This document shows, one piece after another, positions 32,341 to 45,545 of a DNA stretch of 64,000 nt. The DNA is from Lamellibrachia columna. Lineage: Eukaryota; Annelida; Polychaeta; Sabellida; Siboglinidae. How positions within the stretch are numbered: the stretch's first letter is position 1; the number at the start of each line of letters is the position of its first letter. Below the pieces are notes generated by a model that worked only from the letters and a program-made list of their open reading frames with translations, searched no databases and was not told the origin of the DNA. The position numbers and the translations under genes are program-made. Location: assembly GCA_963662155.1 (NCBI GenBank), contig OY759269.1:7804355-7868354 (forward strand), read 5' to 3'.

Positions 32341-33580
32341 GGTCCTCGAGTGGCGAGGATGTAAAACAAAATTACAGAATAAATAAGATAAAGTAACGTT
32401 TAAAAGCGTACTAAAATTATCATATTAAAACAGGTGGTTCTATTTTAATAAATAAATAATAGTGACAATAATACTTATATAAAACGACAATAATACTTAT
32501 ATAAAACGACAATAATACTTATATAAAATCTGAATAGCTACAAGAAGAACTCGTGAAAGCTGTGCAATGGATGACGCTGATTTGTGCAGGATAAGATGGA
32601 GCTTCAAACAAATCAACTTGTTTGTCTGACAGGCATTACGATCTAGGGCGACTCTATATCATAAAGTTCAGCGTCGGTTAAAAAGCCTGGTTAGTACGAA
32701 AGATATGCGGCAGGTATATATAGCATGGATAGATAGCGTGTATGTATCTGTCACGCTAGGTGTTGATATCCGAGCAAGTGCGTCTAACAAGCTATGTTCA
32801 GGTTACATAGGTTACTCCGATTTCATAGAACTGCGCATGTGCTTATCGGTCGAGCTGGTTAATATGTCAGCCCTCGGGCATTTGAAGAAATGATCGGAAT
32901 CTCCCACTTTTAGAACACATTCTGAGTAAACCACAGGCTTGATATTCTTGATTTTAGTAGCCATTGGTTAGTTTTTTTGGTGCGTAGCCCCAAAAGCATG
33001 ACATTTTAGGATCCTGTGCTGCCGTCTAAAGAATACATTAATTGGATGCAATTATAACTGATGTGCCTGGTTTAATTTATGTCAACAAAGCAAAGACAGT
33101 AGACGGTTGTTAACATGGCAATCCATGAATAAATTTATTGGATTGACAGATGTTTTCACACATATAATGGTGAGCGCATGGCTTATTGTACCAAAATTAC
33201 TGTAAATGCACAAAGTATATACAAAGCAATACAATTATCATCAAACGTACAACCAGCACTGACACATACTTCATAATATGTACCTAGAAATTATTGTGTA
33301 AAATGCACAGTGCAGAAGTCACATACAAAAGGTGTACCGGAATTGTGCTGTAGGCCTTAAATGCCAACAGCTAGCCAACATGTGACATAGACATTTTACA
33401 CAAATGAAACACCTAAAGGCGGGGATTAGAATCAACGGCATGGTGGAGTCCCACCCTGTCCCAACTTTTGTTTCGCTTTAATAGGAAAGATCTATCAATC
33501 ATATGCTAAAGTTGGTCTAAATGAGGCCTGTATAATCTAAAGACTAAAGGTCTGGTGATTGACTTTGTCGTCCACTGCAG
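32341..33580 (+). other. Non-coding intron sequence before the EGF/TM exon
   Basis: It contains three 22-bp copies of GACAATAATACTTATATAAAAC (about 32476-32527) and otherwise unremarkable AT-rich DNA. No exon is recognised. Confidence 0.4.
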
Positions 33581-33851
33581 GGTTTGACGGCTACAGATGT
33601 GGCTGTCCTCGCGGCTACAGCGGTGACTATTGTGAGACAGACATTGACGAGTGTCTGTCATCGCCTTGTTCAGCCAACTACTCATGTGTCAACCGTGTCG
33701 GTGGCTACGAGTGTTTCTGTCACCTGAAGTGGTCATGGCACGTGACTGCCCCACTGCTGGCGACGTGGCAGATTGTGATGATTTCTGCTGGTGGCGGCCT
33801 CTTCCTGGTCTTTCTCACACTTGTCGCTGCCTGGGTCTTCTGCAAGAAATT
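33581..33851 (+). CDS. Exon N: EGF end, Ca-binding EGF and transmembrane helix
   Basis: The acceptor tccactgcag and donor gtaagt bound 271 bp, entered in phase 1 (G+GG) and left in phase 2. It reads [19 protein letters not shown], the last three cysteines of an EGF domain begun in exon [20 protein letters not shown] and GGYECFC follow, a calcium-binding EGF consensus (DxDEC) with only five cysteines before the sequence turns into [12 protein letters not shown] clear membrane helix, [20 protein letters not shown], ends at the basic stop-transfer CKKL. The protein is therefore type I with its EGF modules next to the membrane. The missing sixth cysteine is odd. Confidence 0.8.
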
Positions 33852-34313
33852 GTAAGTTGTTCAAATCTCTTTTGAAATACATTCACTGATTTTAGCGAGA
33901 TCCTGTTAATCCAAGGCTTACAAAGATGTTGAGATAATAATACACTTTTATATATTGTTACTTTAAAAGTTCAGTTGTCGAGCTTTAAAGTAATATAAAG
34001 TGAATATTAAAAAATTAGTCAACCAAATTATTGATACCTTCAAAAATCTGTTTCTGGTAATTACCAGGAATGCTCAGTTGTTGAATTTTAGCTTTAAACA
34101 AGGAGTTGTAATAAGGTTGCGCACACAGTGGGCAATAATGTGAATCAGTCTGATTCACAAACATATACGTAGTACTCAATAATGTAGCTGTAAATAAAAA
34201 ATTCTTGATTCATATGTACTTAATAATGTAGGCATAAATAACAGAGTGATCTTGATTTATTGGGGTACTTAATAAAGTAGGTGTAAATAATGTTCTGTCT
34301 TGCCTCGATGCAG
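33852..34313 (+). other. Intron between transmembrane exon and tail exon
   Basis: Opens with gtaagt and ends tgcctcgatgcag. AT-rich; nothing else seen. Confidence 0.6.
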
Positions 34314-34638
<325 letters not shown>

Positions 34639-35560
34639 CAAGGTGGGATATCTGCACACTTGAAAGTGAACAATACTAATGATTTACATTTCATGACCTA
34701 AACCTATTTCCCTGAGTTTGAGACATTCATTTAGAAAAATTGCTGGACCAATTTATTTGTCATGTGATGTTGTGACACTGCTGCTCTCTCAGTCCTTGTT
34801 TGATTCAAAGCAGCAACATTTAAAAAACTTACAATATATAACAAAACGTGGCATGTAAAATCGTACAGCAACAATTCTAAACTAAATCATTATTACTATT
34901 AATCATCTCATAATAATAATAACAGTATGTTTGTATCAGTACTAAATATACCCATTGATTGAATTATTTGATTCCAGCCTGGACCCCGCTTTCCCCGACC
35001 ATAGAAAGCTCTCTTCCGACCGATAAGACGCTCGCGGGTGGCAGAACCATACCCAGACTACGACTGATGACGACTGCCATAACTTGGCAACTGACACAAA
35101 GGCTGACTGCAATCTGATGTAATGATAACACGCTAACTCCTTCAACTCATAGAGCTACCTGGTCTTATATGCAAAGGCTCACTACAATCTGATGTCATGA
35201 CAACACACTATAACTCCTTCAACTTATAGTGCTACCTGGTCTTATACAGGTGGCCAACTATGTAACGTTTGTAGCACTCATTAACATTGTCCAAAATATG
35301 TATTTGACTAATATTTCGTGGATTTATAAGTATCTCTATATCCAAGAGCAGTTTTCACCAAGTAGCAGAATGATACACGTTATATTTGTGTGACTTAAGC
35401 AGAATGATACACATTGTGCTTGTGTTTGTCCATAATTTGTAAAACTACTCCACCTCAATTATGTGAAATGAAAACAGGGATTGTCAGTTTGGATTTAGTA
35501 AAGTATATAATAATGATTCATAAAAATTCATGTTGCGTATTCCACTTTTTAGATACTAAG
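34639..35560 (+). other. Probable 3' UTR of the membrane protein gene and intergenic sequence
   Basis: TATAGCAAG/gtggga just after the stop and a later TTCCAG at about 34976 could mark a spliced 3' UTR. A short direct repeat (CTGACTGCAATCTGATGTAA / CTCACTACAATCTGATGTCA) occurs near 35103 and 35178. No clear AATAAA signal for the gene was found, and no other DMGDH exon is seen here. Confidence 0.3.
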
Positions 35561-35964
35561 GAACCTACATTAAAGCAGGGCTTGGATTTTTCATAAAACC
35601 AAACAAGGTAGCAGACTTTGTTGGCAAGGCGGCTCTCCAGAGAATTCTGAGGGAGAAGCCAAAGCGCCACCTGGTGTATCTGACTGTCAACACATCAAAT
35701 GTTGATCCAGAGGGAAACGAAACAGTCTGGTACAACGACAAGGTAGTTGGGAATACAACGTCTGGTGCCTATGGATACAGCGTTCAAGAGAGTGTGGCCT
35801 TTGCCTATGTTCCTGCTGAACTTAGCTCACCTGGACAACAACTACAGGTCGAGCTGCTTGGCAACCGTTGCCCAGCAACCATTTTGAAACAAGCCCCAAT
35901 AAAAAATGAGGCAATGCGAAACCGACTGAAGCGGAAAACCAAGATGCCAGAAAATAGTGTCTAG
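35561..35964 (+). CDS. DMGDH: Dimethylglycine dehydrogenase, last exon
   Basis: DMGDH is a mitochondrial flavoenzyme that oxidatively demethylates dimethylglycine to sarcosine in choline breakdown, passing the one-carbon unit to folate. This exon encodes the end of the folate-binding, GcvT-like C-terminal domain: TYIKAGLGFFIKPNKVADFV, GKAALQRI, LVYLTVNTSNVDPEGNETVW, NDKVVGNTTSGAYGYSVQES, VAFAYVPAEL and a basic tail ending RLKRKTKMPENSV. DVDPEGNE and GNTTSG-x-Y-x-YS are family hallmarks and favour DMGDH over sarcosine dehydrogenase. The exon is entered in phase 1 after tactaag and is 135 codons with the borrowed base. The upstream exons are not in the intervening sequence after 34638, so it is either an isolated duplicated exon or the gene has been disrupted or misassembled. 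Confidence 0.85.
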
Positions 35965-36152
35965 CAGTATTTGGTTGTTCCTACGACATAATGTGGTTTG
36001 TGCTTCCTAGGGACTGTTTCAAGATACATTTGGGACAGTTGTAATTATAGAGAAAGGTTAGAAAGCTAACAAGGGTTGTTTTGTGCATTTCTGTATTTGT
36101 TTAAAGGTGTCACAATACAAGTGCAAACCTATTAAAAGTGCATCCCCTTTGA

Positions 36153-36158
36153 AATAAA
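36153..36158 (+). promoter_or_regulatory. Poly(A) signal AATAAA
   Basis: Canonical hexamer 189 bp after the DMGDH stop codon, in AT-rich sequence. It is a plausible 3' end for that transcript. Confidence 0.45.
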
Positions 36159-36415
36159 TGTATTGTACAATTTCACTTCTGCCAAATTAACATTTACTTG
36201 ATGCTTTATTTATTTAAAAAAATCATTTTAATAAAAACAAATATTTATTAAGAAGTATTCACCAACTTTTTCCTTTATTCACCCTGCGATATGCACCCAT
36301 GTTTACAGGGTGTCTGGCACATTCACATATACAGTAGTTCATGATTCCAGTGGCAAATAAAGGATTGCTCAAAGTGTTTCTATATACATTGCAATATAAT
36401 AATAATAAAGAAATA

Positions 36416-37800
36416 AGTCAGAGAATTACAGACCAGTGAGTTTAACGTCGGTGATTTGTAAATTATTAGAAAGGTTAATTAAAGACCATATGGTGGAATT
36501 CCTCGTTAAGCATAAATTATTAAATTCATCTCAACATGGATTCCTTAAAGCGAGGTCATGCTTAACAAATATGTTATGTTTTTTGGAAGAAATCACTAAG
36601 TGGATAGACGTGGGATCGCCAGTAGATATTATCTACTTAGATTTTCAGAAAGCTTTTGACAAAGTGCCACATCAAAGATTACTACTTAAATTAAAAGCCC
36701 ATGGTATCGGGGATAGCATAACTGACTGGATAGAACAATGGCTGACTGACAGAAGACAACGAGTTGTAGTAGATGGAGAAGTTTCAAATTGGAAATCGGT
36801 TTTGAGTGGGGTACCTCAAGGATCAGTATTAGGACCTATATTATTCTTAATTTATATCAATGACTTGGACGACAGTATAACAAGTAACGTACTGAAATTT
36901 GCGGATGACACAAAACTGTTTAGAAAGGTTAATACTGATGGTGATAAACAACATTTACAAAACGATCTAGACAGATTAGTGAAATGGTCTGAGAAATGGC
37001 AGATGCTGTTCAATTTTGGGAAATGTAAATGCCTACATACAGGACATGGGAACTTGAATGTAAACTATAAAATGGGAGATACTGTTCTGGGTACTACTGT
37101 AAAAGAAAAGGACTTAGGAGTTACAATAAGCGCTGATATGAAAGTTTCAGAGCAGTGTGGTATTGCAGCTTCAAAGGGTAATCAAATTCTTGGATTGATT
37201 AGAAGAAACATAACATACAAGGGAAAAAAGTTAATTATACCTCTTTATAAAGCAATAGTTAGACCTCATTTAGAATACTGTATACAAGCATGGAGACCAT
37301 ATCGTAAGAAGGATATAGATACGCTTGAACGCATACAAAGGAGAGCAACTAAAATGATTCCAGAACTGAGAGACCTTAGTTATGAAGAACGCCTGAAAGA
37401 ATGTGGTTTAACAACTCTAGAGACAAGGAGGTTAAGAGGAGATCAGATTGAAGTTTTTAAGATATTGAATGGGTATGAAAATATTGATAGAAATATGTTT
37501 TTCTCACTCAAGAAGGATAGCAGAACTAGAGGACATGAGGTAAAATTAGTAAAGGATCAATGTAGATTGGACATCAGGAAGCACTAGTTCTCACAGAGGA
37601 CAATAAATGAATGGAACAAATTGTCTACAGATTGTGTAACTGCTAGCAGCGTGAATATGTTTAAAAACAAGGTTGGCACATATCTCAGGAGGGCGGGCTA
37701 TAAGTAGATGAAAATTGTTGGACTCTCGATAAGCCAATGGCTTCCTTGTCCACTTGCCATCTGGGCCTTTGGCTTGGATGGCAAATCTTGTTAAAAATGA
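36416..37800 (+). mobile_element. CR1-like LINE, 5'-truncated, reverse transcriptase almost open
   Basis: The frame begins inside the RT at ENYRPVSLTSVICKLLERLI and reads GFLKARSCLTNMLCFLEEI, LDFQKAFDKVPHQRL, SGVPQGSVLGPILFLIYIND, LKFADDTKLFRKV, KEKDLGVTISADMKVSEQC and RPHLEYCIQAWRPY. The palm boxes and the FADD active site are intact over 383 codons. A TAG at 37585-37587 replaces the serine codon seen in the fragment at 1047-1259; after it the frame continues to about 37708. The 3' UTR ends GGCAAATCTTGTTAAAAA. No endonuclease is present, so this is a 5'-truncated insertion. Five further 3' ends of the family lie in this window. Confidence 0.92.
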
Positions 37801-38470
37801 TGTACCTCTTACAAACTCATGGTTTTAACTGATGTTCACTAGGATGCAACTATTTAAGAAACTTCACTTTTGTTTTGTCATGTACTGTGTCACTATTAAT
37901 AAAACAGTGGGCTATTAAGCGTAGAAACATGTTCTAGTTATATTTTAGTTACTTACTGTAGAACAGTAGAAAGGTGGAACGTTGTAAAAGATTAGATTTG
38001 TGCATTATTGTACTCATCCTGAAAGTGAGTGAATGTGTTTTGTTGCAAAGTCTGCCACACAACGGTGTGCGACCGAAGCCAAACAATTAGTTCATAGAAA
38101 GCACACGTACATGGACTATATTGTGTTTTACTAATTGCAACAACTACTTAGTATAACATGAGTTAATGATCATATATATTTCTTGTAGGAGTTCTATGGT
38201 TGCTGAACATAAGCCCTCTCTGGATATAACCCTAGCAGACATAAGCCCCCGGACGCAATCCCACTACCAAAATCCCATTCCTCACACACATATTTTTAAA
38301 CTTCTATTTTTATCGTGGAAATAAGTTGTGTTGTGTTGAGTATTTGTACACCAAAAAAGCAGAGAAGGAGAGCCATTTTTGCTGGGAGTGTTCCCAGAGG
38401 TGAGCTTTTGAATTTAAAGGAGTTATAAGTTAAATAAATATAATCAGCCCGGCTTCCAACCGCGGTGCAG
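37801..38470 (+). other. Gene-free stretch
   Basis: AT-rich sequence with no exon, repeat or element that I recognise. Confidence 0.4.
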
Positions 38471-39425
38471 CCTCCAAGGAGTCGCTTTCTTCGACAGTAC
38501 ATCCTCCGTCGGTCTCTAAGGTACGTGCGATCTTCGGGGGTCGCTCTCTACGGTGCATCTTCTGGGGAGTCGCTCTCAACGGTCCAGCCTCCCTGGAGTC
38601 GCTCTCGAAGGTACAGTCTCCGGGGAGTCATTCTCGACGGTACAGCTTCCGGTGAGTCGCTCTCTATGGTACACCCTTCGGGGAGTTGCTCTCGACGGTA
38701 CAGCCTCCGAGGAGTCGCCCTCTACGGTACAGCCCCGGGGGAGTCGCTCTCTACGGTACAGCCTCGGGGGAGTCGCTCTCTACGGTACAGCCTCGGGGGA
38801 GTCGCTCTCTACGGTACAGCCTCGGGGGAGTCGCCCTCTACGGTACAGCGTCCGGGGAGTCGCTCTCTACGGTGCAGCCTCGGGGGAGTCGCCCTCTACG
38901 GTACAGCGTCCGGGGAGTCGCTCTCTACGGTACAGCCTCGGGGGAGTCGCTCTCTACGGTGCAGCCTCCGGGGAGTCGTTCTCGATGGTGCAGCGTCCGG
39001 GGAGTTGCTCTCGACGGTATAGCTTCCGGGGAGTCGCTCTCGTCGGTGCAGCCTCCGGGGAGTCACTCTCGACGGTACAGCTCCAGGAAGACGCTATCTA
39101 CGGTGCAGGGGAGTCGCTCTCTATGGTCCAGCCACCAGGGAGCCGCTCTCTACGGTACACCCTTCGGGGAGTCGCTCTCGACGGTACAACCTCCGGGGAT
39201 TCGCTCTCTACGGTACAACCTCGGGGAGTCGCTCTCGACGGTCCAACCATCGGGGAGCCACTCTCGACGGTGCAGACTCAGAGGAGTTGCTCTCGACGGT
39301 GGAGTCGCTCTCGTCGATGCAGCCTCCGGGGAGTCGCTCTCTACGGTGCAGCCTCCGGTGAGTCACTGTCAGCGGTCCTGTCACCCAGGAGCCGTACTCG
39401 GCGGTCCAGCTGGCTCTAGACGGTC
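38470..39425 (+). repeat. 29-bp minisatellite, about 33 units
   Basis: Consensus CCTCCGGGGAGTCGCTCTCT ACGGTACAG with TCTCGACGG variants. It is GC-rich (CpG in most units) unlike its surroundings. As 29 is not a multiple of three, reading frames cycle through all phases, and frames of 185-288 codons appear. A related 29-bp array is at 53710-54045. Confidence 0.95.
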
Positions 39426-39915
39426 TCGTTCGTGAGATACTAGCCCGATACGGGCAGCCATGGCTTGTTCTCGGTATTGATATGTGTATGTCAGCATGTC
39501 CTGTTTGGGCTGCGAAATCGTGCGCATGTTCGTGACGATCTCACGCGGCATCAGCTGCTCACTTAGACTGCCGTAGGTCGCCATAGAACACAGCTATTTC
39601 GGCAGCCTGTCCTTGTCCATCCGTACAACTTGGCCAGTCCAATCTCTACAAGAACATGGCCTCGATGCTCGGCATGAAAGCACGCTACATATATAACTAT
39701 TCTTTCTAAATCCGTTCGACGAAAAGATACAGCAGAACCAACAAGCATCGTTTGATCACAGACACAGCATAGCTTGGAAGGTCTTTGACGGGGCCACTGG
39801 TCGAATGACAGCACAGACCTCTAACTAGATCGAAGGGACACCAGAAGAGAGACAGGACAAATACTTCCAACACTCCAGAAATATTATGGGGAATGCACCC
39901 TCAATACCTGACAGA
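39426..39915 (+). other. Gene-free stretch
   Basis: Follows the 29-bp array. No convincing exon. The base composition is more mixed than in the neighbouring AT-rich DNA. Confidence 0.3.
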
Positions 39916-39919
39916 CTTC

Positions 39920-40050
39920 CCCATAAAACATATTTATAAAGGTGTCCTACCAATGAAAACCTCGATTACCATTTACCTTAAATTGTCAGACATCAACAAT
40001 GAACTTTGGCAACCGGATTAATTCAAAACACACCTGCTAGATTTTTGCAA
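39920..40050 (+). repeat. Dispersed direct repeat, copy 1
   Basis: CCCCATAAAACATATTTATA, AACCTCGATTACCATTTAC and AATTCAAAACACACCTGC recur with about 85-90% similarity at 40685-40815. Confidence 0.8.
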
Positions 40051-40435
40051 CATGGCATTACTCAAGAAAATAAAGCCCAGCAAGTTGACCACAACTCGGA
40101 TAATTCCTATTGTAAAATAACTTACCCATCATTTATTGAAGAATAATTTTACGAGCATTGCAGGAAATATCTTTAATAGACTTTTGCTGAGCAGAATGCG
40201 GCTCCGCGTTGATCTACTCCTTCGCTGGAATTAAAATGGTTTGAGACAAGCTAGGTCCACGTTCACACAGATTCGTGCGCTGAGATGCATCACCGATGGC
40301 ATGAAAGCAAAACAACTATATCTGGCAATGGTTTATATAGAGTTTGTATGGGGCATGGGAAGTGTATTCTCTTAAAGCTAATGGCTTTACACAGCCCAGG
40401 TGGATACGTTATCAAAGTAACACATGCCTGTCCTC

Positions 40436-40460
40436 GGGGGGGGGGGGGGGGAGGGGGGGT
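40436..40460 (+). repeat. Poly(G) tract
   Basis: CGGGGG followed by a run of G interrupted by one A. G-rich homopolymer between two copies of the dispersed repeat. Confidence 0.9.
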
Positions 40461-40684
40461 GTTCAGGTTTGTTTGGAATTGTTCTTTAACTGTTACGTAG
40501 CAATCGGACCCCCTTTCCAAAACACTGAGGACGGGCCTAAGTTAGTTGTAGGTAAGTCGATTGAAGTAGCCTGCAATAACAAACACAGAACAAGCAGAAG
40601 GTTTATAATCCGTGGGAGGGGCACTCCATGCGACGCCAGAGTCCTATACCATCCTTGAGGCAAATTCCACATTTTATATGTATG

Positions 40685-40815
40685 TTCCCCATAAGACATA
40701 TTTATAAAGTTGCCTTACCAATCAAAACCTCGATTACCATTTACGTTCAATTGTCGGACATCAACAACGCAAATTTGGAAACCGGGTGAATTCAAAACAC
40801 CCCTGCCAGATTATA
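40685..40815 (+). repeat. Dispersed direct repeat, copy 2
   Basis: Second copy of the 39920-40050 repeat, 765 bp downstream in the same orientation. The pair may be the ends of an unrecognised element spanning 39.92-40.82 kb. Confidence 0.8.
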
Positions 40816-40819
40816 GTGC

Positions 40820-42210
40820 ACAAAAGCACGTTGAGGCCTGAAACGCGTGTTGGTAATTTGGTATCTAAATATATTTAGAACAAGAACTGTGATTTCATTT
40901 CAGGGTAACGTTTTGTAATTTCAATTAACATTAATCTATGAATAAAATAATAATCTATGAATGAATAATGAATGCCAATTCGGCACGTTAAGGTATATAT
41001 TTGGTTGTATTCCAACTTGAAAGGGGTATTATTTTGACAGATGTCAAAAACGTGTTTTGGGGGGTGTCAGATAGATCAATTATTAAGGATGGTACGGTAG
41101 GAAGACGCCCCCTCGTATTTGCAACATTATATTCGCTTGTTGTCCGTCTGTGTTTGATGAATGCATTGCTGCTACCTGGTACATATTCTGCCCAAAAGAA
41201 CATGCAGGCGAAAAAGACAAAGACGGTTTGGAAAAAATCTGCTTTTTAAGTTTTCATGCATGGCTGATGTAAAATATTCATATTTGCAATGTTGCACAGA
41301 AACACACATATCCCGCTTAACGTCGTGCAGCTGTTTTTATGTTCATCATTAATGTACACCTTTCCATTTATTGTTACAAAATATAGGCGTTAATTAATAA
41401 TAACGTGCGTACTAGTGGGTAAGACGCCCCCTTAGAGTGGAGTGCAAGATGGGGGGCGTATTGCCCCCTCACGATTTGGTAAATTTATAGTCGTGATTAG
41501 GTAGTGGAAAAGTATTTATTTTGATAAACGCTATGAGTTTTAGAATTTACGATCTATCATTTCATAATATATACATGGTACGTGACAATTTGGAGTATGC
41601 CTACACGGTATTACTTAATTTATAAGTGCATATTATTGTTGTTTCCTAATAAACTGGAATTCACTACTCACAAGTTGAACTCGTTGATGATCAGTAAGCA
41701 AACCGGAAGAAGCTAAATGGGAAGTTGCCGGTGGCTAGAAAAGAATTGAAGTTGTTACATAATAGGGGCACGTTGTTACATCACACGGGGCACGTTGTTA
41801 CATCATACGGGGCACGTTGTTACATCATACGTGGCACCTTGTTACAACAAAGAACATGTGGATCGCAATACAAGTGTCACTCGTCCGTGTTACTGTTATT
41901 GCATTAATTGGATTATACACATTTATACATCTTACACACAGTGTGCATAACAATGTAGGTGTTCACAGCTTCATATATTAAGCTTTCCATTGTTAGCTAC
42001 TAAAGGGGATACTTTCCACGTATTCTTACATAACAAACAATGGTGAATTAAATGTAAATTATTGAATGTAGTATGAAATAGTGACTAACAACATATCTGT
42101 AATGAGACTTCTACTTGATTGAATGATACACATACTCACGCACATGCGCACGAACCTCCACTTTTTAAAGAAACGTGCAATATTTATCAATTGCTCAAAT
42201 ACGGCTGTTC
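40820..42210 (+). other. Gene-free stretch with a 22-bp tandem repeat
   Basis: Four 22-bp units of GGGGCACGTTGTTACATCAT AC at about 41765-41852. Otherwise AT-rich with no recognisable exon. Confidence 0.6.
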
Positions 42211-42216
42211 CATCAA

Positions 42217-42380
42217 GATTTAACAAGGTTACCATCCATGGCAAAACACCCAAATAGCTAGTGGACAAGGATGCCATTGGCTTATCGAAAGTCCAACAAT
42301 TCGTCATATATGTGTAACCTGTCCTTCTGAGATATTTATATATTTTTTTTAAACACATTCATGCTGCTAGCATTTACAGT
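42217..42380 (-). mobile_element. CR1-like LINE 3' tail
   Basis: Reverse complement of the 37.7-kb element's 3' end: AAGATTTAACAAGGTTACCA, CTAGTGGACAAGGATGCCAT, TGGCTTATCGAAAGTCCAAC and ATTCATGCTGCTAGCA. Confidence 0.75.
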
Positions 42381-42506
42381 ACTGGTTAAAAACCAGTACG
42401 ATAGGTTTCAGAGGATGCAATATTCTTCGCTAGATGTCGCTACGATGTTTTACTAGTTGGCGTAATGTAGGCATGACGTCGCCGCGTTGCCGTCTGCCCA
42501 CTACAA

Positions 42507-42612
42507 GGGTAAGACCACTGTTGACCTTCATGTTTATTGTTTCACACGAATGTAGGGCGTATTAAATTGCGATATGTGAATTTAAACAATTCATATGATG
42601 TGACATAAGTGC
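42507..42612 (+). repeat. Dispersed repeat shared with 48209-48312
   Basis: CCACTGTTGACCTTCATGTT, CACACGAATGTAGGGC and AATTCATATGATGTGACAT recur at 48.2 kb. The family is unidentified. Confidence 0.75.
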
Positions 42613-43049
42613 AATTGTGCAGGCATATTCATGTTTTGGTTTTAGAAGCTATTGGCTGTGAAATGGTGCATTTTTTTGAGAGCTTAACTGGCGGAGGGAT
42701 TTGTGGGAACTGTTCTGCTATGGGCCACGTGGGCGCATGAATACATGGCTATTTTTGTCAAAATTGATGGGCATCGCACGTCGGGGTGTTTTAAAAGAGC
42801 TGGAGGTATGTGATTTTGAAAACATTTGGTCAGCATGTCAATGAGATGATGGCAGTTTTTCTGAATTTTTGATGGTCACGTTTTCTTATACACTGTAATC
42901 AGACAAAATGTTAACATGGCCACCAATGCAATTCTCTACAGTGGTCTGACTCCTACAAGTTTCCAAGGTTGGCCCAACGTTGACATTAGGTCAACATACA
43001 GACCGCGACCGAAGCGAGCTTATTACAATGTTGGCCCAACCAAGCTGTG

Positions 43050-43450
43050 CTAGCTGGGAATTTGTCCACAGAATCTTGTGAATTCACGTACGGAAACATG
43101 TGAATTTAACCAATAGAAACACGTGATTTCACGTGCTTGGAACCACTTCGTACACTTGTCTGTACACTCAATTTGTACACAGAATCTTGTGAATTCACGA
43201 ACGGCAACACGTGAATTGATCCAATTAAGACACGTGATTTCACGTGTTCTGAACCAGTGTACACACGTGCCTGTACACCAAACTTTTCCACACAATCCCA
43301 CGAATTCACGTACGGTAACACGTGAATTGAACCAATTGAAACACGTGATTTCACATGTTCTGAACCAGTTAATACATGTCTGTACACCCAGTTTGTCTAC
43401 AGAATCCCGTGAATTCACGTACGGAAACACGTGATTTGAACCAGTTGAAA
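43050..43450 (+). repeat. 110-bp tandem repeat with internal palindromes, about 3.6 units
   Basis: Units begin GTGAATTCACGTACGGAAAC and include the palindromic ACACGTGATTTCACGTGTTC and a TGTACAC...TTTGT box. GAATTCACG starts recur about every 110 bp (43080, 43191, 43302, 43411). The high CACGTG/TTCACGTG content gives each unit hairpin potential. Confidence 0.88.
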
Positions 43451-43458
43451 CAAGAGTG

Positions 43459-44190
<732 letters not shown>

Positions 44191-44196
44191 TGCAGT

Positions 44197-44792
44197 TACA
44201 GTGAGAGTTAAAGTGAGAGTTAAAGTGACAGTTACAGTGAGAGTTACAGTGAGAGTTACAGTGAGAGTTACAGTGAGAGTTACAGTGACAGTTACAGTGA
44301 CAGTTACAGTGACAGTTACAGTGACAGTTACAGTGACAGTTACAGTGACAGTTACAGTGACAGTTACAGTGACAGTTACAGTGACAGTTACAGTGACAGT
44401 TACAGTGACAGTTACAGTGACAGTTACAGTGACAGTTACAGTGACAGTTACAGTGACAGTTACAGTGAGAGTTACAGTGACAGTTACAGTGACAGTTACA
44501 GTGACAGTTACAGTGACAGTTACAGTGACAGTTACAGTGACAGTTACAGTGACAGTTACAGTGACAGTTACAGTGACAGTTACGGTGAGAGTTACAGTGA
44601 CAGTTACAGTGACAGTTACAGTGACAGTTACAGTGACAGTTACAGTGACAGTTACAGTGACAGTTACAGTGACAGTTACAGTGACAGTTACAGTGACAGT
44701 TACAGTGACAGTTACAGTGACAGTTACAGTGACAGTTACAGTTACAGTGACAGTTACGGTGAGAGTTACAGTGACAGTTACAGTGACAGTTA
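44197..44792 (+). repeat. 12-bp satellite GTTACAGTGACA, about 50 units
   Basis: Nearly perfect 12-bp units, with GAGA variants concentrated at the start and scattered later (44467, 44587, 44760) and one 6-bp register shift near 44738. Multiples of three make all frames open (TV repeats). Confidence 0.97.
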
Positions 44793-45069
44793 CGCGTACG
44801 TTCAACTGCAAGCGCCACATTATTTATCAGTATTGCCAACGTCTACACTCGACCGCTTTGACAAACGCTGTTTGCTACACATGTAAATAAAATAACGCTA
44901 GTTATTGGTATATTACACATTCCTACTAGAGATGAAGTCACGTGAAGACGTGGAATGACGACGGAAAAAGTTGGTTTGGTTGTAGCAGCCTACGCCTACG
45001 CCTAACGCCTTACTGATTTGGGGGTGTTTTGACTCGATCATTACGTAATGATTAAGATCTCGTGTTGGC

Positions 45070-45128
45070 ACGTCTAACACGTCTAACACGTCTAACACGT
45101 CTAACACGTCTAACACGTCTAACACGTC
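45070..45128 (+). repeat. 9-bp tandem repeat GTCTAACAC, 6-7 units
   Basis: Perfect repeats following GTTGGCAC. Confidence 0.95.
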
Positions 45129-45239
45129 AGCAGTTAGTATTATGTTACCAGCAAACATGGCTTAGACTTTTTTTTATTACTCCTGTTGAATGGTGCTGAT
45201 TTTAGACATATTTAAATTATGCTAAATATATTTGGACGG

Positions 45240-45491
45240 GGCTATTCGCAGAACAGCTCTGCTAATAACGGGAAAATGTGTTCTCATTCGCAGAGCAGCT
45301 CTACGAATTACGGCAAAAGGTATTCTGCGAATTATGGGAGGACTGATTTTAGAAAGAGTCATTGTTATCCGGTTGGGACTCCTGTCACACCCCTCACTAT
45401 AATATAGGGAATATGTATGTATGCATACATGTATGTATGTATGTATGTACGTATGCATACGTATACACACACACACGCACACACGCACGCA

Positions 45492-45545
<54 letters not shown>

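Noticed and set aside
38465..39435. Three overlapping Ser/Arg/Gly-rich frames of 185-288 codons
   Set aside because: 29-bp minisatellite read in rotating phase; a real protein would not be open in all three frames.
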